Positions 9,053 to 18,700 of a stretch of 27,443 nucleotides of DNA are shown in pieces. The stretch comes from Elysia marginata (Eukaryota > Mollusca > Gastropoda > Plakobranchidae): the NCBI GenBank assembly GCA_019649035.1, contig BMAT01012052.1, forward strand, positions 64,883-92,325, written 5' to 3'. Under the pieces are notes generated by a model, which made no database searches, was not told the origin of the DNA, and saw only the letters and a list, made by a program, of their open reading frames with translations. The position numbers were made by a program, and so were the translations under genes. The stretch's first letter is position 1; each line of letters begins with the position of its first letter.

Positions 9053-10203
9053 GTGATTGCCGTGTAGTCCCCACGTCAAACTCTCTGATTTATTTCCTTA
9101 TCAGTAAAGTTGAACAAATCTTAGAGTTATACGCTGTTCACATTTGTTCTCTCTGTGCATGGGGGAATCCCTATGCTCCTAGTCCTATGTATTTTTACCT
9201 GCAAACAGGGAATCCCTGAGCGAGAAAAGTGGCTCCTGGTTTTTGTTTTCTTTTTCTTTATTTAGGTGCTATGGTGAGTCTAAATGGCCTTCCTTGCTGA
9301 AATAAAGAAGGGACATCATTCTTAGAAGCTTTCAAGCTCGTTCTAAGAAGTTAGTGATGATGAGAACTTGGATCTAGCCTTGCTCTACTGCAAGCACTAA
9401 ATTTATTTGGGCTAGGGTAGGGGGGGGGTGCGAATTCAGGCAGTACTTAAATGGGGAAAACAATGTTAAAATGGACAAGACATTGACTACAATACAGACA
9501 ATGAAAGTGTACACTACAAAAAATGCTGTTTTTCACTGAGTGTTTGGCTTGAGAAATTTTTCAGAAGTTAAACCAAAGTCTTTATGGTCACCCTTTAAAC
9601 CAACAAAAGTTACTTGGTGTGGTTATTGAAATATAAAGTCAATAAAGTCAAGTACAAGTAACAACTGGAGATAGTTTTTCACATATGAACTATCCTGCAA
9701 AGAGAGCCTGTCGTTAATGATAAATTTTCATAATGTACATAAATGTGGCTTTGGAAAATAATGGCACAGGCAACTGTAGAAAGGGAAGTTGAATTTTAAA
9801 GTACAGTCGTGTCCATATATAACGGCTAAGGTTTTTAACGGCAATTCTTGTTGTTACAGCATTTTTTAATGCCCCTTTTTCAAATTTTATTTAAAAAATC
9901 AATAAACTGTTACTTGTATAATGAGACCATTGACCTTAATTCCTGCTATAACAGCGCTCTGTGTTCACTATGTTATACTACTATGTATTGCTTCCAGTAG
10001 TGTGTATGTCATGCCACATATTGATTCCAATATTATGTATGTCATGCCGTTCTCTGACCAGGCTGTTCCCCAACACGAATATTGTGACGGAGCTGAGTCA
10101 GACCTCCAACATGAGGTTCATGCTATGTATTGATTCCAGTAATGGCTATTTCATGCTATGTATTGATTCCAATATTGTGTATGTCATGCCGTTCTCTGAC
10201 CAG
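9053..10203 (+). other. Intron 9
   Basis: Non-coding, 1151 bp. It includes an inverted repeat near 9319-9349 (TTCTTAGAA/TTCTAAGAA), a run of 9 G at 9420-9428, and CAGTCGTGTCC...ATATAACGG near 9806, which looks like an isolated pogo-type end. Its 3' end is occupied by the first copy of the 142-bp duplication that carries a decoy acceptor. Confidence 0.75.
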
Positions 10204-10264
10204 GCTGTTCCCCAACACGTATGTTGTGACGGAGCTGAGTCAGACCTCCAATATGAGGTTCATG
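9981..10264 (+). repeat. 142-bp tandem duplication across the exon 10 acceptor
   Basis: Copy 1 is 9981-10122 and copy 2 is 10123-10264, directly adjacent, with about 12 differences in 142 positions by eye and no indel. Each copy holds the intron end TTCTCTGACCAG and the first 61 bases of exon 10, up to AGGTTCATG. The intronic part is itself built from 33-bp subunits starting TATGTATTGATTCC (9981, 10014, 10123, 10156). Only copy 2 continues into the rest of the exon. Confidence 0.95.
10062..10122 (+). pseudogene. Truncated duplicate of exon 10 (decoy exon)
   Basis: This is the 5' 61 bases of exon 10 with an identical acceptor (CTGACCAG at 10061). It encodes RLFPNTNIVTELSQTSNMRF plus M, versus RLFPNTYVVTELSQTSNMRF plus M in the true exon: two residue changes and one silent change. 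No donor ends it. Splicing at this acceptor would read on through copy 2 in a shifted frame (142 is not a multiple of 3) and, after the normal exon 10 and 11 junctions, reach TGA at 13448-13450 in exon 12. Confidence 0.85.
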
Positions 10265-10315
10265 CAGTTCACAGCACAGGAGGCTTTTGCTCTCAAGACG
10301 TCCAAGCTGGAACAG
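10204..10315 (+). CDS. KCNT1: KCNT exon 10: RCK2
   Basis: Completes R479 and gives residues 480-516. LFPNTYVVTELSQTSNMRFM then QFTAQEAFALKTSKLEQ matches vertebrate [20 protein letters not shown] then QFRAKDSYSLALSKLEK almost position by position. The second of two identical acceptors (10203) is chosen because only it keeps the frame and leads to the full exon. The donor is CAG|GTCAGC at 10316, on a codon boundary. Confidence 0.95.
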
Positions 10316-12001
10316 GTCAGCGGCAAATCTGTCTCTCTACCCTGGGACCTAAGTTGATGGTGCATTGAAAAATAAAGATATCAAATAAAAAATCATGGTT
10401 ATTTTGTCAACTCTTCTTATTTTGACCCTTAGGACGAATAAGCAATATAAACATTGACTTGGGTGAAAAACCAAGTTATGTGCAAGTTTTTATAATTACT
10501 CCCCCTGGGAGTATGAGACATACACAAACACACAAAAGAATCAATTTAACTAAAGTTTAACTTAAACAACTTTGAATTAAGCAGAATTGACAATAATTAG
10601 TTTTGTTTTGTATTATTCCCTCCCTATATGGCCACCCATTGCTAATTTAAGTAGCTAAGTCTCCTTTGACACAGCAAATATGAAGACTTCATGAAAAAAA
10701 AAGAGAAAAAACCTCACTATACCTTATGCTTAGAGCATTGAGGACCATAAATATATTGTATTAAGTATAGGATAAACTTTGCTTTACTTACTGCTGATGA
10801 ACTTTTTTAAAAACTTTTTTTTAATGGAATTTTAAGTCCTTTTCTTTTTCCTCAAGCACATTCTCAATCTCTAAACAAGGGCTCCATAAATGCAGATGTG
10901 AATATTTTGCTTGTTCACAAAAAAGTTTTTGCTTTTAAAAGAAATATACTGCTATTATTAGTGTGAAAAGATTTGACTGCTGTTAAGCGAAACACTGTCC
11001 ACTCTTCTGTAGTAAAGTTGCTTAAGTCAACTATTTTATTTGATGAACTTTTTTAGTCCCTCAAGTACAATTATAGATAAGGACTGGAACATGACTTTAT
11101 TTTTTATCTAAGCCGATGGCATTTGTTATGTCCCCTTAAGATCAACTTAAAGAAGGATCAACACAAAAAGAATTGAAGAAACATGCTTTTAACAGAGTTT
11201 ATAACAATAATAATTTCTCCCACCACCATAGTACTTGGTTGCATATTAGAAAAAAAATATGAATCGCTTGAAAGCTGAAGGAAGATGAAAGCGAGAGAGA
11301 GAGAGTAAACAACACATGTCTTGCGTCCGGGGTGAATGAGTCGGATGTCAAAATGTTCACCTTCAAAGGCATGGCCATTTGGAATAAGAAATTTCCCTTA
11401 CTTAAAAACGTCCAAAATTTTCTGAAATTATCAATATTTTGTGGGGAAAAATATTAATACATTTGTTGCTTCAAAGTGTAGTGAAAAAGTGAAAGAAAGA
11501 CCTTTAAATATCGTTTTCTAAAATGTGAATTTTTGACTTCAGACTCATTTGCCCTGGAGGCCAGACTTACATGACTTGTTTTCTAATCAGTTGAAGAATC
11601 GGTTTAGGACATGAACAAGTTTTCCTGTTTTGAATAAAGCTATGCAAAATTTGTAAAATCATCATGGATGTAATAGGGATGCAAAATAATAAATAGTAAG
11701 AATATTAATAATAATCCCAGTTTTTTCCAACTTTCTCCAACGTTTTCATCCGTTGGGAATTTTCCGTTTGATTGTGTGACAACTACCTTTTACCTAGTAT
11801 TGAAACAAGAATACCTGTTGTACAACTTGTGTCTATGGCATTTGATTTGTAGGAGATGCAAAGCTCTTTTCATTTGCATATTTTATCTCTTCAAAATCAT
11901 TTGACATCCCTGATATTACTTTAACTCACAAAGCAGCGAACTCCAAACTCTCTTGGTTCTACGTAATTTCTATATCTCTACATGTTTGTATAATCTACCA
12001 G
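10316..12001 (+). other. Intron 10
   Basis: Non-coding, 1686 bp, AT-rich. It holds a MITE of family B at 11318-11566 preceded by a short (GA)n tract (about 11292-11306). No other element or gene recognised. It ends in TAATCTACCAG. Confidence 0.75.
11318..11566. mobile_element. About 250-bp MITE with long inverted ends (family B)
   Basis: The left end is GTCTTGCGTCCGGGGTGAAT, then GAGTCGGATGTCAAAA. The right end on the opposite strand is GTCTGGCCTCCAGGGCAAAT, then GAGTCTGAAGTCAAAA. The terminal inverted repeats are about 40 bp. The interior is AT-rich with no coding potential. The same ends and nearly the same length occur at 23748-23998. No transposase superfamily can be assigned with confidence. 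Confidence 0.8.
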
Positions 12002-12106
12002 CGACTGAAGGAGTCAGTAGCAACCAACCTGAACCACATATTCCGCTTGCCTTTTGCCGCTGGCCAGGTGTTCTCCGCAAGAATGCTAGATACGCTGCTG
12101 TATCAA
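12002..12106 (+). CDS. KCNT1: KCNT exon 11: RCK2
   Basis: Residues 517-551: RLKESVATNLNHIFRLPFAA then GQVFSARMLDTLLYQ. It matches vertebrate [20 protein letters not shown] then RVFSISMLDTLLYQ, one of the most conserved parts of the family. Phases 0 and 0, 105 bp. The acceptor is CTACCAG at 12001 and the donor CAA|GTAAGG at 12107. Confidence 0.95.
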
Positions 12107-13397
12107 GTAAGGCATTCTATTTCCACAGTGTTTTTTTGAAGACTATGTTTAGCTCCTTTGTGGTTAGTTTGTTTATCTTACTCGGGTGATCAAGAACATT
12201 TTGTTTACTTGTTTTTTTTATTTTTTTATCCTATTTTCATTTGTAAATGTACCATATGCCATCTTATACAAAAGGCTTTAGATGTATACAATTTTTAAGA
12301 TCTATAAATTCAGAAAGTATAGAACAAGATTCTCATGTTTACCATCAAAATATGATAATGTGCAATAAAATATAGATAAAACATTGATATAAACAAATGT
12401 CATGTATGGTGAGTCAGAAAAATTAAAATCAAAGTGCTAAAAAAATGTAGGTGTAAATAGATACATTCAGTTTGATAAGTTCCAAATATATCTTCTATGA
12501 ATTTCAACAAACTGTACTCGGTAATCACTGCCATTGGCTCATCTTGGAAAAAAAAAAGTTCTTTAAGTTGTAAACAACATAAAGAAAAGTAAAATAAGTA
12601 ACATGAGGTAAATGGTTGTAAATGAGAAGTTTACTTGCAAAACCTGCTAAGTAACATGGAAGATGTTTCGTGAAAAATGGACTTCTTGTGTGGAATTTTA
12701 TTGACTTATTCAAGGATTTTAGGGTTCGTTATGCTATGCATTTTAACACAGCATTTAGACCCATATAAACAAAAGACCCATGGTAATAGCTCATATAATA
12801 AAAGGGACTAAGCAGGTTTTGCAAAGGTACTCTTCAAGCACAGGTATATAAATAAGAGGATACAAGAAGTGCCAACAAAGTTCACATAGTCACATACATA
12901 CGCAAACAGAGTAATGAATTTTTCTTTTTCACTTTGAAATAATGAGCAAAGTTTTAGATATGGACAAGGACTTATGGGAGTATGTCCCGCTCATTGTTGT
13001 ACAAAGTCTTGTCTATGAAGTTTGCAATATCAGTTTTGAAGACATTTTTGAAAAATTGTCTAGCAATTTCTTTATTTTGTATTTTGTATTTTGCCAGTTC
13101 AGAACTGAAACATCTCAATGTAAAATATTTTTAGATTTTTTTCCTGTTCAGTCTTTAGTGATGGACATAAAAGTGGGAAAAATCCTAAATTGTTTATTTG
13201 ATATATGGAAGTTATAATCTTTTCATATCTTTATGAAATATTTTTCTATGAATGTGCTGTAATGATTCACTTACTGCAAGTAATATTTGAATAATATATA
13301 TTTCAAAGACACTGGAACTGTTTTGACTGACACAAAAAAAATAATTTGCCCTAAGATGAAAGAAGCTTAACATCTTGGTTTGTTAATTTCTCACCAG
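12107..13397 (+). other. Intron 11
   Basis: Non-coding, 1291 bp, AT-rich. The open frames here (for example 12942-13217) have intron-like composition and no family match. No repeat recognised. Confidence 0.75.
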
Positions 13398-13481
13398 ACA
13401 TTTGTGAAAGGTTACCTCATCAGCTTTGTGCGTCTCTTGCTTGGGATTGATGCAGAGGAAGGCTCTGGCCATCTTTCTAGC
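13398..13481 (+). CDS. KCNT1: KCNT exon 12: RCK2
   Basis: Residues 552-579: TFVKGYLISFVRLLLGIDAE then EGSGHLSS, matching vertebrate [20 protein letters not shown] then PGSGYLCA. Phases 0 and 0, 84 bp. The acceptor is CTCACCAG at 13397 and the donor AGC|GTGAGT at 13482. Confidence 0.94.
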
Positions 13482-15135
13482 GTGAGTGTTCTGTGTTGAT
13501 GATTGTCATAATTGAACAGTTTTAATAGTCCTGGATTACAGGGAATATAGCACGGACATTTGAATCCCTCGCTCTATATCGACACTGCAAGTACCTGATC
13601 CAAAAACTGTGTTTTAGAAATATTCCTTTATTCAAAACAATCACAGAGAGTAAAACTTGGAACACAAATCATATCCTTATGATTTATATACAGTCAAATC
13701 CGCGAGAAGTCAACTCGCTTGAAGTCAACTCTCGGTTAAAGTCAACACCTCGCAATGGTCCCGTTTTTTTCCTTCTTTATTTAAGTAACTTTATTTCGCT
13801 TTGGATCTATTTCCGCTTATAGTCAACACCTCGTTGTCAAATGGTAAGATATAGAGAGACCCCAGATGGATCTTGGAGAGACAAAGAGAAACAGCAGAGG
13901 TGGGCGGGTGGGTGCTCTTTGTTTCCAATCATGATTCAAGACACTGCATGCAGCGCTTGCTCGCCTGCTTGGGCCCACTGGCCTGGCGAGGAGCTTGTGG
14001 GGGAGAGCTAGTGCAGTTGGACAGAAGACAGAGACAGGTGCTGATTGGTGCAGTTCGCTGATGGTTCTCCCACTCCCCCCACCAAACCAGTGCAAACACA
14101 GTGTTCATGTGCACACACCTACACATTCCATCCCTGAATCTACATCTAGCCAAGCTAGCCTTCATCATTTTGAGTACCTTCCTAGTGGTTACGATGCGCT
14201 CGTTGAATTTATCTAGTTCTTACAGATTGCAATATGTTGCAACCACCCCCCCCCCCCCCCATGAAAATGGATAAAGTCAACACTTTTTTTCGGTCCTGAG
14301 GTGTTGACTTCATCCGGATTCCACTGTACTGCTAATTTTGATTTATATAATTTTGAATGTAGATTTCTACCTTTTTTTCCTGTCTGAAAAATAACTTCTT
14401 AACTTCAATACACTGTAGATCTAAATCTTCCTCTTGGAAAACCTCAAGAGCAAACTACAACAAAGTATCTACTTGAGCTTTCTGTAACAGCGTGCCTCAA
14501 AATTTGCTCACCCAAGCCAAGGCCCTAACCTGCCTTTTCACCTGGGGTGCAAGGAGCCAATAGCTGGATAAGGCTTGAACAAGTTTCGGCCATTCTCAAA
14601 CAGAGAGTGATATTAGTGTTCGCTCATTGATGACGTACTAAGGAAAAATTGTTAAAATGTTACACTTCAAGCCTGATTTTAAACCTATTTCCAAAACGGC
14701 ACATGCCCTGAAACTCTGATAGTTCCTCTGAAACAGTACGTGCTGTATTTTCCCTTCACGCCAGTAATAGCAACTAAAAATAGAGGTTATCTTTATTTCT
14801 TTTGTTCAAGAAACTTCATTGCAACAGTAATATTCTTTTGGGAAGGTAGAGGAATTTTGACCTATTTGCGACTTTTTACCTTATTTTTTTTCTTCAACTG
14901 CAGGTGCTTTTTTTTTTGTTTTGCTTTGAGCTATTCCTATAATTTATTTTTACCCATGCTAGTAGAGTAACCTTTCAGTTAAGATAACGTGTTATTTTGT
15001 TGTTGTTGTTTATTTAAAAATTTTTGGCAGTATTTTAATGCACAAGAAATCCTAGAATGAAAATATCATTTAACCTAGGAGCATTACTTTCACTCGAATT
15101 GTGCACACATCCTTTTCTTGTCCTGATTCTTGTAG
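13482..15135 (+). other. Intron 12
   Basis: Non-coding, 1654 bp. Bases 13691-14326 are a TA-flanked transposon remnant. The rest is AT-rich, with several chance frames of T-rich composition (for example 14740-14970). It ends in TGATTCTTGTAG. Confidence 0.75.
13691..14326. mobile_element. 636-bp pogo/Tigger-like non-autonomous element (family A)
   Basis: The left end is CAGTCAAATCCGCGAGAAGT then CAACTCGC. The right end on the opposite strand is CAGTGGAATCCGGATGAAGT then CAACACCTC. TA flanks both sides (13689-13690 and 14327-14328). Repeated AAGTCAAC motifs occupy the subterminal zones, and a run of 15 C lies at 14246-14260. The GC-richer centre (about 13860-14170) gives short open frames on both strands with no transposase motif, so I read it as a deletion derivative. 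Confidence 0.8.
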
Positions 15136-15315
15136 ATCCGTGTCAAAAGAGCCACCCTGCAAAAGTTCCCAGAGTATGGGGAGCTGTACGAGGGACTGTG
15201 CACAGCCACTGGGGAAATCCCCTTTGCTATTTATAGAACAGAGAGAGCAGATAACGAAACAGGCTCTCTTGACGCTGAGCATTCAGGCACAGAGAAATGC
15301 AAGCCAAACAGCAAG
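15136..15315 (+). CDS. KCNT1: KCNT exon 13: RCK2
   Basis: Residues 580-639. IRVKRATLQKFPEYGELYEG and LCTATGEIPFAIYRTERADN align with vertebrate [20 protein letters not shown] and CSSSAEIPIGIYRTES; the EIPxxIYRTE motif is diagnostic. The remainder (ETGSLDAEHSGTEKCKPNSK) is a variable polar loop. Phases 0 and 0, 180 bp. The acceptor is TTCTTGTAG at 15135 and the donor AAG|GTGGGT at 15316. Confidence 0.94.
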
Positions 15316-16069
15316 GTGGGTATTTCTTACTTACTACATGTCTAGAGTGGCAAGTCAGTGGTTTTCAAGTGTCTACTACATTGTGGGCAAAAATTGATTC
15401 AATTTTAAATTTTCATTTTCAAATGTTTGGTAGTTTTTAAATTGTTCTGTTTGAATTTTTATCAACTTTCAACTCATGAGCTTAAAAAGAAAACCCCAAC
15501 AAGTACAAGTTCTAAGAAATTTTCGGATAGTTGTTGTTGCGCATGAGATTTTCAGTATGCACAGCAGATAAAAATTTCCTAAAAACCAAAGAAACCCTTT
15601 TCCAAATGTGTCTCCTAAGCTTGCAAAACTTCTGGGCAGTGTCCAGCATGTTTTCAATGAGTTAATAAGGTCCCATAGTCATATGATAATGTTCAATCTT
15701 TTATTTCTCTGTATTTTTATTTGAGCTCCCACTTTTTCTTTGTGGTTGAAAGGTTGGCTCTCATGATCTTTTGCAAAACTGACATTGCAGAGAGAGAGAT
15801 ATAGAGAAGAGAGTAATTGTGTTATGTAAATATAATCATCTTTTTAATAATTATTATAATGATAAAAATAGTGCACAATGAACAATAATAATAATAATGA
15901 TTTTATACTGCATCTGTGTATGGTTTTGTTTTCTGTCTCCACCCTATTTCTGTTTCACTGACTCTTACCTTTTATCGTATCTTCTATTTGTTCCCTGATC
16001 AATTAAATCTGTTGTATGCTCTCCTCAATTTTCTCCCATCATCTACCTATCTTTATCTTTTTTTTCCAG
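15316..16069 (+). other. Intron 13
   Basis: Non-coding, 754 bp, AT-rich, with a short (GA)n patch near 15790 and an (AAT)n-like patch near 15883-15899. It ends in a strong T tract and CCAG at 16069. Confidence 0.75.
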
Positions 16070-16232
16070 AGGAGCCCTCGTGGATTGAACAATCTTAGAA
16101 AATCTTCCTTCAAGCCGAGCAGTGCGAGATTCTCACACCGTTTCTCCAACCTGACCCGGCAGGATCACGGGGATCTGGGCAGCATGATCCGCAACCGTTT
16201 GAGGAGTCTCGATCTGAGTCTAGCAGATTACA
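16070..16232 (+). CDS. KCNT1: KCNT exon 14: late RCK2
   Basis: Residues 640-693 and one base of S694: RSPRGLNNLRKSSFKPSSAR, FSHRFSNLTRQDHGDLGSMI and RNRLRSLDLSLADY. The second half parallels vertebrate [20 protein letters not shown] then HLGLPTTGY: a basic Ser-rich stretch followed by a helix with NR-(M/L)-LxL. The acceptor is TTTTCCAG at 16069 and the donor ACA|GTATGT at 16233, phase 1. Confidence 0.91.
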
Positions 16233-17306
16233 GTATGTATAGGCTGACCTATTAGTTGATGTAGCACATTTGTGTAGAAACAGCATGAAATGAATCTAAT
16301 GTGGAATTTTGATATTTGGGGACTCGAACTTTGTTTTTTGTGCAATCTGTCCATGGCTGTAACTAACCTTGATTTACTCTGGTAGCCTCGTAGTTTCTTA
16401 ACATCAGAATAGTTTTGGTAATTTAAAAGTTAATTTTCGTTTTGACGCACATTGAAAAAAAATTTATATTAGACCACACAAAGCATTCCTCTTACTTATA
16501 AGTATGCCTCAGGGGTATGGAACACAACAAAACAAAAACAAAAAAAGATTCTGAAAACGAAAAAAAAAATAAGAGGAAAAGCATTGGTAGGTTTCCTTCT
16601 TTAAAAACTCAAAGTTTGCTTGATGTCATTTTTGAGGTATAAAATGTCTAATAAGATTTCAGATAAAAAGTAGAAGTGATGCGATAAATCCTGTTATGGA
16701 AAGAATAAATATAAAATATGCTTGTTTGCGAGGAACCAGGAATGAGAATAGAGCGCAAAATTATTGTTCATGCCCCCAACCTATTGGGCTTCAAAGAGGA
16801 AGTATTCCAAAATTCGTGCTCTTAACTGATTCTTAATAGATCATATCTTAAGATTTCCATTCAGGCCTTAAATTAAGGGCGTGGTAACAAAATGATATAT
16901 TTTAAACCAAACTCATTTCAAGACTTAAGTTAAAAAAAATTGTTTTGTAGATCTATGTAAAATGTGCTGACAAAATCTTCCTTTTTGGTAAACATCTTTT
17001 GTTTGTTTGCTCATAGTCTTTGTTTTCATATAAAGCTTCAAAATTTAAAAAAAAAAAGAAGAGAGGATATAATGCATTGTGTCAGGAGACTCTTCATTTA
17101 CACTGTTGTATTTTCTTTCTGGTAACAATGACGTCCTCAAATGCTGCTTGGTTTCGCTCTTGTTACTACTGCTGGTGTTTTTGATGTTTTGTTTTTTTCT
17201 CAGGTGATGTGAGATGCTGTCCCGACATACAATAACATCCTCAAATGCTACTGGTTTTTCTTAATGTTATCACTGTTGCTTTTATTTTATTGTTTTTTTT
17301 TCTCAG
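16233..17306 (+). other. Intron 14
   Basis: Non-coding, 1074 bp, AT-rich with several A runs. The last 180 bases are a tandem duplication holding two equal-looking acceptors (17203 and 17306). Confidence 0.75.
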
Positions 17307-17331
17307 GTGATGTGAGACGCCGTCCCGACAC
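17125..17331 (+). repeat. About 104-bp tandem duplication across the exon 15 acceptor
   Basis: ACAATGACGTCCTCAAATGC (17125) and ACAATAACATCCTCAAATGC (17229) start two adjacent units 104 bp apart. Both continue to a long T tract, TTTTTCTCAG and GTGATGTGAGAYGCYGTCCC GACA. The acceptors are 103 bp apart, so there is a 1-bp indel. The first unit ends after 25 bases of exon-like sequence. Confidence 0.93.
17204..17228 (+). pseudogene. Truncated duplicate of exon 15 (decoy exon)
   Basis: Copies the first bases of exon 15 behind an equally good acceptor (T tract then CTCAG at 17203). If used after exon 14 it encodes S-D-V-R-C-C-P-D-I-Q and then TAA at 17233-17235. It would remove the last RCK2 strand and the whole C-terminal tail, or trigger decay of the message. 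Confidence 0.8.
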
Positions 17332-17391
17332 CCTGTCCTACATCATCACCAATCCGTCCCCAAAACTCAAGCTCAGGATCGGAGACATTGT
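17307..17391 (+). CDS. KCNT1: KCNT exon 15: last strands of RCK2
   Basis: Completes S694 and gives residues 695-721 and two bases of V722: DVRRRPDTLSYIITNPSPKL then KLRIGDIV. It matches vertebrate [20 protein letters not shown] then RLEPSDIVYLIR; TLSYxxxNPxP and DIVY are family hallmarks. The downstream acceptor of a duplicated pair is chosen because the upstream one stops after ten codons. The donor is TTGT|GTAAGC at 17392. Confidence 0.94.
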
Positions 17392-17997
17392 GTAAGCAAA
17401 ATTTACNNNNNNNNNNNNNNNNNNNNNNGGTCATTGTAGATTTGACAGAGAAGATATTCAAAGACAAAGCATTAGTATGCATAATTGTTATTTTAAAAAA
17501 TTTGCAGCAGATTTGTGGCTTAGGTTATTTCAGATGAGCGTGAGGGAGAATTATAATCCAACAGGTTTGATTTTTTTTTTGGTATGTTAGTAGTCAATCT
17601 CTCTCAAAAAGACTGAACAAAGAGGAAAAGAGAAAGGCATAACACTCTTGTAGTACAACTAAACAGTAGATGAGAATTGAATAAGATGTGTGCATGTGTG
17701 TAGATTAAAATCTCTTGGGAGCTGATTTTTATCTTCCTATTTAAGAATTTGCATGATTCTGCTCGCTAAAATTAAGCTATTTGCACTGCTCCTAAGAAGG
17801 CCAAACCAAAAGCAAAACGTTTTCTGTTTAGTGTGTTGATTTCGCTATCACCCAAGTGTTACTGTTAGCCTTACAGGTTGATTGATTGTTCCCTTGCAAA
17901 GCTTGTTAAGATAAATAGGACCCTGAAACACTTTATAAAATTATATATGCAACGATACTTATTTTCCTAACTTTCTCACGTATCTCTCCCCTTCCAG
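17392..17997 (+). other. Intron 15, with assembly gap
   Basis: Non-coding, 606 bp, interrupted by 22 N at 17407-17428, only 15 bases after the donor. The rest is AT-rich with no recognised element. It ends in CTCTCCCCTTCCAG. Confidence 0.75.
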
Positions 17998-18700
17998 CTA
18001 TGTTATCCAGCCATCCAGCATGTACGCCAAGCCTAGCAAGCAAAAGTTCTTCATGAGACGATCTCACAGTTTCTCGGACGACAAGCTGTCAACTCCGCCA
18101 CCAACCTACCAGCAGTTAGCACGGCAAAGAGCTCAGTCCAATGTAGAAAGCTTAAAAAACTTTACCGTGACTCAACCTAAGATCCCACCTGGCAAGCCAG
18201 CCTCTGGCAACAGTCCAGGCTTTAGGAATCCACTACCCCCTGAACTCAGAATTCCCAAGGGAGTTTCCTTCAGTACCGAGCCTTGCAAGACGACAGCTGC
18301 CATCGTCAGTCACCCCGCTGATGATTCCTTCTTCCTTCCATCTGTTCAATGTAAGCCTAACCCTCCCAGCTCCAGGGACAGTTCACAAAGTGCCCTTCCT
18401 CCTTCTCACACTCCTGGTTCTGACAGTCGAATCTCACACCTCTCAAAAAACCGGCCTCTACCAAATGATAGCAAAGTTGGGAAAACACTGGAGGCAGAAT
18501 TGACAGAAGATAAAAACTTTGTGGGACAAAATGTTACACTAGAGGCCGTAAGAAAAAACAAAAAGGAAGGCCAAGGCGAAGATATTCCGTTAGAACCTCT
18601 GCCTCTTGCTTCAGATAAAGATTCACCTTGTGGAAACAGCTTTGTAGTGAACATGGGTAATGTGGGCCTGTCAGGTGATGGTAGCAACAACAGACTTTGA
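17998..18700 (+). CDS. KCNT1: KCNT exon 16: end of RCK2 and long C-terminal tail
   Basis: Completes V722 and gives residues 723-955 and TGA. YVIQPSS finishes the DIVYxI strand of RCK2. What follows is a tail of about 225 residues, much longer than the roughly 50 I recall in vertebrate Slack, rich in Ser and Pro with no recognised fold. Visible motifs: FMRRSHSFSDD (740-750, arginine-directed phosphosite type), PPTY at 756-759 (a PPxY WW-domain ligand), and a proline-rich run near 785-805. The end, SNNRL, is not a class I PDZ ligand, unlike vertebrate ETQL. The last residues and the stop are encoded by the first unit of a minisatellite. The acceptor is CTTCCAG at 17997. Confidence 0.9.

Noticed and set aside
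9158..9215. Two GGGAATCCCT motifs as NF-kB-type sites
   Set aside because: Only partial matches to the consensus, deep in an intron, with no supporting context.
9319..9349. TTCTTAGAA/TTCTAAGAA as a heat-shock element
   Set aside because: The spacing is three, not two, between TTC and GAA; better described as a simple inverted repeat.
9961..10368. 135-codon plus-strand open frame across both copies of the exon 10 duplication
   Set aside because: Arises from reading the duplication without splicing; only 10204-10315 in the channel frame matches the family.
13823..14216. Several 62-90-codon frames on both strands inside intron 12
   Set aside because: They lie in the GC-richer centre of a pogo-like remnant, overlap one another and show no transposase motif.
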